Positions 1-12,423 of a DNA stretch of 64,000 nt are shown piece by piece. The notes beneath the pieces are model-generated. The model made no database searches. It was not told the origin of the DNA and saw nothing but the letters and a program-made list of their open reading frames with translations. The stretch's first letter is position 1. Every line of letters starts with the position of its first letter. A program made the position numbers and the translations under genes. Source of the stretch: Nomia melanderi (Eukaryota > Arthropoda > Insecta > Hymenoptera > Halictidae); assembly GCF_051020985.1 (NCBI RefSeq), contig NW_027475149.1, positions 930,001 through 994,000 on the forward strand. Reading direction: 5' to 3'.

Positions 1-875
1 ATCACCAGATATATATTGGATTTTCCCCTGACCCTGAGTGGCCGGCCCCATGAGACGGTGGTCTTCTCGGCCCCTGGTGGTCCGAGGTCGTTCCCGCTGC
101 CCAGATTCATGCGCCACGGCCTCCTACAGACAATGCACTTTGATTTATTGCGCTTTCTGTAATAGCACCCGAGATATCACCAGATATATATTGGATATTT
201 CCCTCACCCTGAGTGTCCAGTCCCAAGAGACAGTGGTTTTCTCGGCCCCTGGTGGACCGAGGTCGTTCCCGCTGCACAGATTCATGCGCCAGGGCCTCCT
301 GCAGATAATGCACTTTGGTTTATTGCGCTATCTCTAATAGCACCCCAGATATCACCAGATATATATTGGATTTTTCACTGACCCTGAGTGTCCGGCCCCA
401 TGAGACGGTGGTTTTCTCGGCCCCTGGTGGTCCGAGGTCGTTCCCGCTGCACAGATTCGTGCGCCAGGGCCTCCTACAGACAATGCACTTTGACTTATTG
501 CGCTATCTGTAATAGCACCCGAGATATCACCAGATATATATTGGATTTTTCCCTGACCCTGAGTGTCCGACCCCATGAGACTGTGGTTTTCTCTGCCGAT
601 GGTGGTCCGAGGTCGTTCCCGCTGCACAGATTCATGCGCCAGGGCCTCCTACAGACAATGCACTTTGATTTATTTCCTTATCTGTAATAGCACCCGAGAT
701 ATCACCAGATATATATTGGATTTTACCCTGACCCTGAGTGTCCGGCCCCATGAGACTGTGGTTTTCTCGGCCCCTGGTGGTCCGAGGTCGTTCCCGTTGC
801 ACAGATTCATGCGCCAGGGCCTGCTGCAGATAATTAACTTTAATTTAATGCGCTATCGGTAACAGCAGCCGCGAT

Positions 876-1049
876 ATCACCAGATATATATTGGATTTTC
901 CCCTGACCCTGAGTGTCCGGCCCCCTTGACGGTGGTTTTTTCGGCCCCTGGTGGTCCGAGGTCGTTCCCGCTGCACAGATTCAGGCGCCAGGGCCTCCTG
1001 CAGATTACTCACTTTGGTTTATTGCGCTATCTCTAATAGCACCCGAGAT
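876..1049 (+). repeat. 174-bp length-variant monomer
   Basis: The sequence around 927-935 reads 'cccccttgacgg' where neighbours read 'ccccatgagacgg', which shortens this unit by 1 bp and shifts the phase of everything downstream. This is the first of the few isolated length changes in the window. The others outside the recurrent lineages lie near 11465 (-1), 13472 (+1), 15694 (-1), 16445 (+1), 17608 (+1), 30319 (+1), 39154 (-1), 54632 (-1) and 60239 (+1). Confidence 0.85.
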
Positions 1050-1633
1050 ATCACCAGATATATATTGGATTTTTCCCTGACCCTGAGTGTCCGGCCCCAT
1101 GAGACGGTGGTTTTCTCGGCCCCTGGTGGTCCGAGGTCGTTCCCGCTGCCCAGATTCATGCGCCAGGGCCTCCTGCAGATAATTCACTTTGGTTTATTGC
1201 GCTGTATCTAATAGCACCCGAGATATCACCAGATATATATTGGATTTTCCCCTGACCCTGAGTGTCCGGCCCCATGAGACTGTGGTTTTCTCGGCCCCTG
1301 GTGGTCCGAGGTCGTTCCCGCTGCCCAGATTCATGCGCCAGTGCCTCCTCCAGACAATGCACTTTGATTTATTGCGCTATCTGTAATAGCACCCGACATA
1401 TCACCAGATATATATTGCATTTTTCCCTGACCCTGAGTGTCCGGCCTCATGGGACGGTGGTTTTCTCGGCCCCTGGTGGTCCGTGGTCGTTCCCGCTGCT
1501 CAGATTCATGCGCCAGGGCCTCCTACAGACAATGCACTTTGGTTTATTGCGCTATCTCTAATAGCACCCGAGATATCACCAGATATATATTGGATTTTCC
1601 CCTGACCCTGAGTGTCCGGCCCCATGAGACTGT

Positions 1634-2150
1634 GGTTTTCTCGGCCCCTGGTGGTCCGAGGTCGTTCCCGCTGCTCAGATTCATGCGCCAGGGCCTCCTA
1701 CAGACAATGCACTTTGGTTTATTGCGCTATCTCTAATAGCACCCGAGTTATCACCAGATATATATTGGATTTTCCCCTGACCCTGAGTGTCCGGCCCCAT
1801 GAGACTGTGGTTTTCTCGGCCCCTGGTGGTCCGAGGTCGTTCCCGCTGCACAGATTCATCCATCAGGGCCTCCTACAGACAATGCACTTTGATTTATTGA
1901 GCTATCTGTAATAGTACCCGAGATATCACCAGATATATATTGGATTTTTCCCTGACCCTGAGTGTCCGACCCCATGAGACTGTGGTTTTCTCTGGCGATG
2001 GTGGTCCGAGGTCGTTCCCGCTGCACAGATTCATGCGCCAGGGCCTCCTACAGACAATGCACTTTGATTTATTTCGCTATCTGTAATAGCACCCGAGATA
2101 TCACCAGATATATATTGGATTTTACCCTGACCCTGAGTGTCCGGCCCCAT
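1634..2150 (+). repeat. R1 copy of a segment shared with R4 (about 26135-26651)
   Basis: Three consecutive partial or whole monomers here carry the same rare variants as 26135-26651, 24501 bp away (140 monomers plus 1 bp). These are 'gctcagattc', then 'cgagttatcacc', then 'catccatcagggcc' with 'ttgagctat' and 'tagtacccgag', then 'tctggcgatgg'. The combination in the same order argues for a copied segment rather than independent mutation. The R4 copy differs in the flanking halves: 'ggcacc' and 'gacggtgg' upstream, 'gacggtgatttt' downstream. Confidence 0.8.
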
Positions 2151-4899
2151 GAGACGGTGGTTGTCTCGGCCCCTGGAGGTCCGAGGATGTTCCCGCTGCT
2201 CAGATTCATGCGCCAGTGCCTCCTGCAGATAATTCACTTTGGTTTACTGCGCTATCTCTAATAGTACCCGAGATATCACCAGATATATATTGGATTTTTC
2301 CCTGACCCTGAGTGTCCGACCCCATGAGACTGTGGTTTTCTCGGCCCCTGGTGGTCCGAGGTCGTTCCCGCTGCACAGATTCATGCGCCAGGGCCTCCTA
2401 CAGACAATGCACTTTGATTTATTGCGCTATCTCTAATAGCACCCGAGATATCACCAGATATATATTGGATTTTCCCCTGACCCTGAGTGTCCGGCCCCAT
2501 GAGACTGTGGTTTTCTCGGCGCCTGGTGGTCCGAGGTCGTTCCCGTTGCACTGTTCCATGCGCCAGGGCCTCCTGCAGATAATTCACTTTGGTTTATTGC
2601 GGTATCTCTAATAGCACCCGAGATATCACCAGATATATATTGGATTTTCCCCTGACCCTGAGTGTCCGGCCCCATGAGACTGTGACTTTCTCGGACCCTG
2701 GTGGTCCGAGGTGGTTCCCGCTGCACAGATTCATGCGCCAGGGCCTCCTACAGACAATGCACTTTGATTTATTGCGCTATCTCTAATAGCACCCGAGATA
2801 TCACCAGATATATATTGGATTTTCCCCTGACCCTGAGTGTCCGGCCCCATGAGACTGTGGTTTTCTCGGCCCCTGGTGGTCCGAGGTCGTTCCCGTTGCA
2901 CAGATTCATGCGCCAGGGCCTCCTGCAGATAATTCACTTTGGTTTATTGCGCTATCTCTAATAGCACCCGAGATATCACCAGATATATATTGGATTTTCC
3001 CCTGACCCTGAGTGTCCGGCCCCATGTGACGGTGGTTTTCTCGGCCCCTGGTGGTCCGAGGTCGTTCCCGCTGCACAGATTCGTGCGCCAGGGCCTCCTA
3101 CGGACAATGCACTTTGATTTATTGCGCTATCTGTAATAGCACCCGAGATATCACCAGATATATATTGGATTTTTCACTGACCCTGAGTGTCCGGCCCCAT
3201 GAGACGGTGGTTTTCTCGGCCCCTGGTGGTCCGAGGTCGTTCCCGCTGCACAGATTCATGCGCCAGGGCCTCCTACGGACAATGCACTTTGATTTATTGC
3301 GCTATCTCTAATAGCACCCGAGATATCACCAGATATATATTGGATTTTCCCCTGACCCTGAGTGTCCAGCCCCATGAGATGGTGGTTTTCTCGGCCCCTG
3401 GTGGTCCGAGGACGTTCGCGCTGGACAGATTCATGCGCCAGGGCCTCCTGCAGATAATTCACTTTGGTTCATTGCGCTATCTCTAAGAGCCCCCGAGATA
3501 TCGCCAGATATATATTGGATTTTCCCCTGACCCTGAATGTCCGGACCCATGAGACTGTGGTTTTCTCGGCCCCTGGTGTTCCGAGGTCGTTCCCGCTGCA
3601 CAGATTCATGCACCAGGGCCTCCTACAGACAATGCACTTTGATTTATTGCGCTATTTGTAATAGCACCCGAGATATCACCAGATATATATTGGATTTTTC
3701 CCTGACCCTGAGTGTCCGGCCCCATGAGCCCGTGGTTTTCTCGGCCCCTGGTTGTCCGAGGTCGTTGCCGCTGCACAGATTCATGCGACAGGCCCTCCCG
3801 CAGACAATGCGCTTTGATTTATCGCGCTATCTGTAATAGCACCCGAGATATCACCAGATAAATATTGGTTTTTTCCCTGTCCCTGAGTGTCCGGCCCCAT
3901 GAGACGGTGGTTTTCTCGGCCCCTGGTGGTCCGAGGTCGTTCCCGCTGCACAGATGCATTCGCCAGGGCCTCCTGCAGATAATTCACTTTCGTTTATTGC
4001 GCTATATCTAATAGCACCCGAGATATCACCAGATATATATTGGATTTTTCCCTGTCCCTGAGTGTCCGGCCCCATGAGACGGTGGTTTTCTCGGCCCCTG
4101 GTGGTCCGAGGTCGTTCCCGCTGCACAGATGCATTCGCCAGGGCCTCCTGCAGATAATTCAATTTCGTTTATTGCGCTATATCTAATAGCACCCGAGATA
4201 TCACCAGATATATATTGGATTTTTCCTTGACCCTGAGTGTCCGGCCCCATGAGACCGTGGTTTTCTCGGCCACTGGTTGTCCGAGGTCGTTGCCGCTTCA
4301 CAGATTCATGCGACAGGCCCTCCCGCAGACAATGCACTTTGATTTATCGCACCATCTCTAATGACACCCGAGATATCACCAGGTATATAATGGATTTTCC
4401 CCTGACCCTGAGTGTCCGGCCCCATGAGACTGTGGTTTTCTCGGCCCCTGGTGGTCCGAGATCGTTCCCGTTGCACAGATTCATGCGCCAGGGCCTCCTG
4501 CAGATAATTATATTTGGTTTATTGCGCTATCTCTAATAGCAGCCGAGATATCACCAGATATATATTGGATTTTCCCCTGAACCTGTGTGTCCGGCCCCAT
4601 GAGACTGTGGTTTTCTCGGCCCCTGGTGGTCAGAGGTCGTTCCCGCTGCACAGATTCATGCATCAGGGCCTCCTACAGACAATGCACTTTGATTTATTGC
4701 GCTATCTGTAATAGCACCCGAGATATGACCAGATATATATTGGATTTTCCCCTGACCCTGAGTGTCCGGACCCATGAGACTGTGATTTTCTCGGACCCTG
4801 GTGGTCCGAGGTGGATCCCGCTGTACAGAGTCATGCGCCAGGGCCTCCTGCAGATAATTCACTTTGGGTTATTGCGCTATCTGTAATTGCACCCGACAT

Positions 4900-5424
4900 A
4901 TCACCAGATATATATTGTATTTTTCCCTGACCCTGAGTGTCCGGCCCCATGAGACTGCGGTTTTCTCGGCCCCTGGTGGTCTGAGGTCGCTCCCGCTGCA
5001 CACATTCATGCGCCAGTGCCTCCTGCAGATAATTCACTTTGGTTTACTGCGCTATCTCTAATAGTACCCGAGATATCACCAGATATATATTGGATTTTTC
5101 CCTGACCCTGAGTGTCCGACCCCATGAGACTGTGGTTTTCTCTGCCGATGGTGGTCCGAGGTCGTTCCCGCTGCACAGATTCATGCGCCAGGGCCTCCTA
5201 CAGACAATGCACTTTGATTTATTTCGCTATCTGTAATAGCACCCGAGATATCACCAGATATATATTGGATTTTCCCCTGACCCTGAGTGTCCGGCCCCAT
5301 GAGACTGTGGTATTCTCGGCCCCTGGTGGTCCGAGGTCGTTCCCGCTGCACAGATTCATGCATCAGGGCCTCCTACAGACAATACACTTTGATTTATTGC
5401 GCTATCTGTAATAGCACCCGAGAT
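4900..5424 (+). repeat. HOR monomers A-B-C (partial 7-mer copy)
   Basis: Monomer A (4900) carries 'cgacatatcacc', 'attgtattttt', 'gactgcgg', 'ggtctgaggtcgctccc' and 'cacacattc'. Monomer B (5075) carries 'tagtacccgag' before it and 'tctgccgatgg'. Monomer C (5250) carries 'gtggtattctcgg', 'gcatcaggg' and 'caatacac'. The three are repeated at 9450-9974 (offset 4550 bp, 26 monomers) with only a few differences. Here the run breaks after C and is followed by the 'ggcgcctgg/ttgcactgttcc' monomers instead of D. Confidence 0.88.
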
Positions 5425-6124
5425 ATCACCAGATATATATTGGATTTTCCCCTGACCCTGAGTGTCCGGCCCCATGAGACTGTGGTTTTCTCGGCGCCTG
5501 GTGGTCCGAGGTCGTTCCCGTTGCACTGTTCCATGCGCCAGGGCCTCCTGCAGATAATTCACTTTGGTTTATTGCGCTATCTCTAATAGCACCCGAGATA
5601 TCACCAGATATATATTGGATTTTCCCCTGACCCCGAGTGTCCGGCCCCATGAGACGGTGGTTTTCTCGGACCCTGGTGGTCCGAGGTCGTTCCCGCTGGC
5701 CAGATTCATGCGCCAGGGCCTCCTACAGACAATGCACTTTGATTTATTGCGCTATCTCTAATAGCACCCGAGATATCACCAGATATATATTGGATTTTCC
5801 CCTGACCCTGAGTGTCCGGCCCCATGAGACTGTGGTTTTCTCGGCGCCTGGTGGTCCGAGGTCGTTCCCGTTGCACTGTTCCATGCGCCAGGGCCTCCTG
5901 CAGATAATTCACTTTGGTTTATTGCGCTATCTCTAATAGCACCCGAGATATCACCAGATATATATTGGATTTTCCCCTGACCCTGAGTGTCCGGCCCCAT
6001 GAGACTGTGACTTTCTCGGACCCTGGTGGTCCGAGGTGGTTCCCGCTGCACAGATTCATGCGCCAGGGCCTCCTACAGACAATGCACTTTGATTTATTGC
6101 GCTATCTCTAATAGCACCCGAGAT
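5425..6124 (+). repeat. Insert of four monomers within the A-G order
   Basis: Monomers 5425 and 5775 are nearly identical to each other ('ggcgcctgg', 'ttgcactgttcc') and are separated by one monomer with 'ttctcggaccctgg' and 'gctggccag'. Monomer 5950 carries 'gtgactttctcggaccc' and 'gtggttccc'. The 5775-6124 pair matches 2450-2799. The C monomer occurs immediately before (5250) and after (6125) this insert, as expected if the insertion arose by unequal crossover between two C-containing registers. Confidence 0.75.
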
Positions 6125-6999
6125 ATCACCAGATATATATTGGATTTTCCCCTGACCCTGAGTGTCCGGCCCCATGAGACTGTGGTATTCTCGGCCCCTG
6201 GTGGTCCGAGGTCGTTCCCGCTGCACAGATTCATGCATCAGGGCCTCCTACAGACAATACACTTTGATTTATTGCGCTATCTGTAATAGCACCCGAGATA
6301 TCACCAGATATATATTGGATTTTTCACTGACCCTGAGTGTCCGGCCCCATGAGACGGTGGTTTTCGCGGCCCCTGGTGGTCCGAGGTCGTTCCCCCTGCA
6401 CAGATTCGTGCGCCAGGGCCTCCTACGGACAATGCACTTTGATTTATTGCGCTATCTGTAATAGCACCAGAGATATCACCAGATATATATTGGATTTTAC
6501 CCTGACCCTGAGTGTCCGGCCCCATGAGACTGTGGTTTACTCGGCCCCTGGTGGTCCGAGGTCGTTCCCGCTGCACAGATTCATGCATCAGGGCCTCCTG
6601 CAGATAATTCACTTTGGTTTATTGCGCTATCTCTAATAGCACCCGAGATATCACCAGATATATATTGGATTTTCCCCTGACCCTGAGTGTCCAGCCCCAT
6701 GAGACGGTGGTTGTCTCGGCCCCTGGTGGTCCGAGGTCGTTCCCGCTGCACAGATTCATGCGCCAGGGCCTCCTGCAGATAATTCACTTTGGTTTATTGC
6801 GCTATCTCTAATAGCACCCGAGATATCACCAGATATATATTGGATTTTTCCCTGACCCTGAGTGTCCGGCCCCATGAGACGGTGGTTTTCTCGGCCCCTG
6901 GTGGTCCGAGGTTGTTCCCGCTGTACAGAGTCATGCGCCAGGGCCTCCTGCAGATAATTCACTTTGGATTATTGCGCTATCTGTAATAGCACCAGAGAT
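6125..6999 (+). repeat. HOR monomers C-D-E-F-G (five of seven)
   Basis: Order C (6125), D (6300: 'ttttcactgacc', 'ttttcgcgg', 'tccccctgc', 'cgtgcgcc', 'ctacggac'), E (6475: 'caccagagat' before it, 'gtggtttactcgg'), F (6650: 'gtggttgtctcgg') and G (6825: 'gaggttgttccc', 'tgtacagagtc'). The same five recur at 9800-10674 (offset 3675 bp, 21 monomers) and 11549-12423 (offset 5424 bp). F here reads 'gtccagcc', as does F at 12074, whereas F at 10325 reads 'gtccggcc'. By that marker this copy is closer to the 12-kb one. Confidence 0.88.
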
Positions 7000-7349
7000 A
7001 TCACCAGATATATATTGGATTTTCCCCTGACCCTGAGTGTCCGGCCCCATGAGACTGTGGTTTTCTCGTCCCCTGGTTGTCCGAGGTCGTTCCCACTGCA
7101 CAGATTCATGCGCCAGGGCCTCCTACAGACAATGCACTTTGATTTATTGCGCTATCTGTAATAGCACCAGAGATATCACCAGATATATATTGTTTTTTAC
7201 CCTGACCCTGAGTGTCCGGCCCCATGAGACTGTGGTTTTCTCGGCGCCTGGTGGTCCGAGGTCGTTCCCGTTGCACTGTTTCATGCGCCAGGGCCTCCTG
7301 CAGATAATTCACTTTGGTTTATTGCTCTATCTCTAATAGCACCCGAGAT

Positions 7350-7524
7350 ATCACCAGATATATATTGGATTTTTCCCTGACCCTGGGTGCCCGGCCCCAT
7401 GTGTCGGTGATTTTCTCGGACCCTGGTGGACCGAGGTAGATACCGCTGCACAGATTCATGCGCCAGGGCCTCCTGCAGACAATGCACTTTGATTTATTGC
7501 GCTATCTCTAATAGCACCCGAGAT
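7350..7524 (+). repeat. Variant monomer with twin at 13650
   Basis: The unit carries 'ctgggtgcccgg', 'catgtgtcggtgatttt', 'ggaccctggtggaccg' and 'aggtagataccgc'. The same set of otherwise rare substitutions is at 13650-13824, 6300 bp away (36 monomers). In both places the preceding monomer carries the 'ggcgcctgg/ttgcactgtttc' marker, so a segment of about two monomers was copied. Confidence 0.8.
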
Positions 7525-8049
7525 ATCACCAGATAAATATTGGATTTTCCCCTGACCCTGAGTGTCCGGCCCCATGAGACGGTGGTTGTCTCGGCCCCTG
7601 GAGGTCCGAGGACGTTCCCGCTGCAGAGATTCATGCGCCAGTGCCTCCTGCAGATAATTCACTTTGGTTTACTGCGCTATCTCTAATAGTACCCGAGATA
7701 TCACCAGATTTATATTGGATTTTTCCCTGACCCTGAGTGTCCGACCCCATGAGACTGTGGTTTTCTCTGCCGATGGTGGTCCGAGGTCGTTCCCGCTGCA
7801 CAGATTCATGCGCCAGGGCCTCCTACAGACAATGCACTTTGATTTATTTAGCTATCTGTAATAGCACCCGAGATATCACCAGATATATATTGGATTTTAC
7901 CCTGACCCTGAGTGTCCGGCCCCATGAGACTGTGGTTTTCTCGGCCCCTGGTGGTCCGAGGTCGTTCCCGTTGCACAGATTCATGCGCCAGGGCCTGCTG
8001 CAGATAATTCACTTTGATTTATTGCGCTATCGGTAATAGCAGCCGAGAT
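7525..8049 (+). repeat. Three-monomer block repeated at 12774-13298
   Basis: Shared rare markers in order are 'ggaggtccgaggacg' with 'gctgcagagattc', then 'cagatttatattgg' with 'tctgccgatgg' and 'tttatttagc', then 'ttttaccctg'. The offset is 5249 bp, which is 30 monomers minus the 1-bp deletion at about 11465. The outer edges differ: 7525 begins 'cagataaatattgg', while 12774 begins with the 'attgttttttacc' variant also seen at 7175. The copied segment therefore starts inside the first monomer. Confidence 0.8.
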
Positions 8050-9099
8050 ATCACCAGATATATATTGGATTTTCCCCTGACCCTGAGTGTCCGGCCCCAT
8101 GAGACTGTGGTTTTCTCGTCCCCTGGTTGTCCGAGGTCGTTCCCACTGCACAGATTCAGGCGCCAGGGCCTCCTACAGACAATGCACTTTGACTTATTGC
8201 GCTATCTGTAATAGCACCCGAGATATCACCAGATATATATTGGATTTTTCACTGACCCTGAGTGTCCGGCCCCATGAGACGGTGGTTTTCTCGGCCCCTG
8301 GTGGTCCGAGGTCGTTCCCGCTGCACAGATTCGTGCGTCAGGGCCTCCTACGGACAATGCACTTTGAATTATTGCGCTATCTGTAATAGCACCAGAGATA
8401 TCACCAGATATATATTGGATTTTACCCTGACCCTCAGTGTCCGGCCCCATGAGACGGTGTTTGTCTCGGCCCCTGGTGGTCCGAGGTCGTTCCCGCTGCA
8501 CAGATTCATGCGCCAGGGCCTCCTGCAGATAATTCACTTGAGTTTATTGCGCTATCTCTAATAGCACCAGAGATATCACCAGATATATATTGGATTTTTC
8601 CCTGACCCTGAGTGTCGGACCCCATGAGACTGTGGTTATCTCTGCCGATGTTGGTCCGAGGTCGTTCCCGCTGCACAGATCCATGCGCCAGGGCCTCCTA
8701 CAGACAATGCACTTTGATTTATTGCGCTATCTCTAATAGCACCCGAGATATCACCAGATATATATTGGATTTTCCCCTGACCCTGAGTGTCCGGCCCCAT
8801 GAGACTGTGGTTTTCTCGGCGCCTGGTGGTCCGAGGTCGTTCCCGTTGCACTGTTTCATGCGCCAGGGCCTCCTGCAGATAATTCACTTTGGTTTATTGC
8901 GCTATCTCTAATAGCACCCGAGATATCACCATATATATATTGGATTTTCCCCTGACCCTGAGTGTCCGGCCCCATGAGACTGTGATTTTCTCGGACCCTG
9001 GTGGTCCGAGGTGGTTCCCGCTGCACAGATTCATGCGCCAGGGCCTCCTACAGATAATTCAATTTGGTTTATTGCGCTATCTCTAATAGCAGCCGAGAT

Positions 9100-11024
9100 A
9101 TCACCAGATATATATTGGATTTTCCCCTGACCCTGAGTGTCCGGCCCCATGAGACGGTGGTTGTCTCGGCCCCTGGTGGTCCGAGGTCGTTCCCGCTGCA
9201 CAGATTCATGCGCCAGGGCCTCCTGCAGATAATTCACTTTTGTTTATTGCGCTATCTCTAATAGCACCCGAGATATCACCAGATATATATTGGATTTTTC
9301 CCTGACCCTGAGTGTCCGGCCCCATGAGACGGTGGTTTTCTCGGCCCCTGGTGGTCCGAGGTTGTTCCCGCTGTACAGAGTCATGCGCCAGGGCCTCCTG
9401 CAGATAATTCACTTTGGGTTATTGCGCTATCTGTAATAGCACCCGACATATCACCAGATATATATTGTATTTTTCCCTGACCCTGAGTGTCCGGCCCCAT
9501 GAGACTGCGGTTTTCTCGGCCCCTGGTGGTCTGAGGTCGCTCCCGCTGCACACATTCATGCGCCAGTGCATCCTGCAGATAATTCAATTTGGTTTACTGC
9601 GCTATCTCTAATAGTACCCGAGATATCACCAGATATATATTGGATTTTTCCCTGACCCTGAGTGTCCGACCCCATGAGACTGTGGTTTTCTCTGCCGATG
9701 GTGGTCCGAGGTCGTTCCCGCTGCACAGATTCATGCGCCAGGGCCTCCTACAGACAATGCACTTTGATTTATTTCGCTATCTGTAATAGCACCCGAGATA
9801 TCACCAGATATATATTGGATTTTCCCCTGACCCTGAGTGTCCGGCCCCATGAGACTGTGGTATTCTCGGCCCCTGGTGGTCCGAGGTCGTTCCCGCTGCA
9901 TAGATTCATGCATCAGGGCCTCCTACAGACAATACACTTTGATTTATTGCGCTATCTGTAATAGCACCCGAGATATCACCAGATATATATTGGATTTTTC
10001 ACTGACCCTGAGTGTCCGGCCCCATGAGACGGTGGTTTTCGCGGCCCCTGGTGGTCCGAGGTCGTTCCCCCTGCACAGATTCGTGCGCCAGGGCCTCCTA
10101 CGGACAATGCACTTTGATTTATTGCGCTATCTGTAATAGCACCAGAGATATCACCAGATATATATTGGATTTTACCCTGACCCTGAGTGTCCGGCCCCAT
10201 GAGACTGTGGTTTACTCGGCCCCTGGTGGTCCGAGGTCGTTCCCGCTGCACAGATTCATGCATCAGGGCCTCCTGCAGATAATTCACTTTGGTTTATTGC
10301 GCTATCTCTAATAGCACCCGAGATATCACCAGATATATATTGGATTTTCCCCTGACCCTGAGTGTCCGGCCCCATGAGACGGTGGTTGTCTCGGCCCCTG
10401 GTGGTCCGAGGTCGTTCCCGCTGCACAGATTCATGCGCCAGGGCCTCCTGCAGATAATTCACTTTGGTTTATTGCGCTATCTCTAATAGCACCCGAGATA
10501 TCACCAGATATATATTGGATTTTTCCCTGACCCTGAGTGTCCGGCCCCATGAGACGGTGGTTTTCTCGGCCCCTGGTGGTCCGAGGTTGTTCCCGCTGTA
10601 CAGAGTCATGCGCCAGGGCCTCCTGCAGATAATTCACTTTGGGTTATTGCGCTATCTGTAATTGCACCCGACATATCACCAGATATATATTGTATTTTTC
10701 CCTGACCCTGAGTGTCCGGCCCCATGAGACTGCGGTTTTCTCGGCCCCTGGTGGTCTGAGGTCGCTCCCGCTGCACACATTCATGCGCCAGTGCCTCCTG
10801 CAGATAATTCACTTTGGTTTACTGCGCTATCTCTAATAGTACCCGAGATATCACCAGATATATATTGGATTTTCCCCTGACCCTGAGTGTCCGACCCCAT
10901 GAGACTGTGGTTTTCTCTGCCGATGGTGGTCCGAGGTCGTTCCCGCTGCACAGATTCATGCGCCAGGGCCTCCTACAGACAATGCACTTTGATTTATTTC
11001 GCTATCTGTAATAGCACCCGAGTT
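9100..11024 (+). repeat. 7-monomer HOR, best run: F-G-A-B-C-D-E-F-G-A-B
   Basis: Starts are F 9100, G 9275, A 9450, B 9625, C 9800, D 9975, E 10150, F 10325, G 10500, A 10675 and B 10850. The period is therefore 1225 bp (7 x 175), with one full A-G unit at 9450-10674. Equivalent monomers in the two registers differ at only a few positions: A9450 and A10675 differ at two that I can see ('gtgcatcc' against 'gtgcctcc', 'caattt' against 'cacttt'), whereas neighbours differ at many. After B at 10850 the order jumps to a D-like monomer (11025), so the second unit is broken. Confidence 0.92.
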
Positions 11025-11374
11025 ATCACCAGATATATATTGGATTTTTCACTGACCCTGAGTGTCCGGCCCCATGAGACGGTGGTTTTCTCGGCCCCTG
11101 GTGGTCCGAGGTCGTTCCCGCTGCACAGACTCGTGCGCCAGGGCCTCCTACAGACAATGCACTTTGATTTATTGCGCTATCTGTAATAGCACCAGAGATA
11201 TCACCAGATATATATTGGATTTTACCCTGACCCTGAGTGTCCGGCCCCATCAGACGGTGCTTGTCTCGGCCCCTGGAGGTCCGAGGACGTTCCCGCAGCA
11301 CAGATTCATGCGGCAGTGCCTCCTGCAGATAATTCACTTTGGTTTACTGCGCTATCTCTAATAGTACCCGAGAT

Positions 11375-12423
11375 ATCACCAGATATATATTGGATTTTTC
11401 CCTGACCCTGAGTGTCCGACCCCATGAGACTGTGGTTTTCTCTGCCGATGGTGGTCCGAGGTCGTCCCGCTGCACAGATTCATGCGCCAGGGCCTCCTAC
11501 AGACAATGCACTTTGATTTATTTCGCTATCTGTAATAGCACCCGAGATATCACCAGATATATATTGGATTTTCCCCTGACCCTGAGTGTCCGGCCCCATG
11601 AGACTGTGGTATTCTCGGCCCCTGGTGGTCCGAGGTCGTTCCCGCTGCACAGATTCATGCATCAGGGCCTCCTACAGACAATACACTTTGATTTATTGCG
11701 CTATCTGTAATAGCACCCGAGATATCACCAGATATATATTGGATTTTTCACTGACCCTGAGTGTCCGGCCCCATGAGACGGTGGTTTTCGCGGCCCCTGG
11801 TGGTCCGAGGTCGTTCCCCCTGCACAGATTCGTGCGCCAGGGCCTCCTACGGACAATGCACTTTGATTTATTGCGCTATCTGTAATAGCACCAGAGATAT
11901 CACCAGATATATATTGGATTTTACCCTGACCCTGAGTGTCCGGCCCCATGAGACTGTGGTTTACTCGGCCCCTGGTGGTCCGAGGTCGTTCCCGCTGCAC
12001 AGATTCATGCATCAGGGCCTCCTGCAGATAATTCACTTTGGTTTATTGCGCTATCTCTAATAGCACCCGAGATATCACCAGATATATATTGGATTTTCCC
12101 CTGACCCTGAGTGTCCAGCCCCATGAGACGGTGGTTGTCTCGGCCCCTGGTGGTCCGAGGTCGTTCCCGCTGCACAGATTCATGCGCCAGGGCCTCCTGC
12201 AGATAATTCACTTTGGTTTATTGCGCTATCTCTAATAGCACCCGAGATATCACCAGATATATATTGGATTTTTCCCTGACCCTGAGTGTCCGGCCCCATG
12301 AGACGGTGGTTTTCTCGGCCCCTGGTGGTCCGAGGTTGTTCCCGCTGTACAGAGTCATGCGCCAGGGCCTCCTGCAGATAATTCACTTTGGGTTATTGCG
12401 CTATCTGTAATAGCACCCGACAT
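11375..12423 (+). repeat. HOR monomers B-C-D-E-F-G (copy with 1-bp deletion)
   Basis: The six monomers repeat 9625-10674 at an offset of 1750 bp, dropping to 1749 bp after a 1-bp deletion near 11465 ('gtcgtcccgc' for 'gtcgttcccgc'), so B here is 174 bp. The following monomer (12424) begins like A ('cgacatatcacc') but continues with different variants ('gtgaccgaaccc', 'catccatcagg'). The copy ends inside A, another sign of a crossover within a monomer. Confidence 0.9.

Noticed and set aside
381..392. 'ccctgaccctga' type doublet in most units as telomere-like repeat
   Set aside because: Only two CCCTGA copies occur per unit at a fixed place and never extend into a run. The CCCTAA seen near 26985 and 34510 is a point variant.
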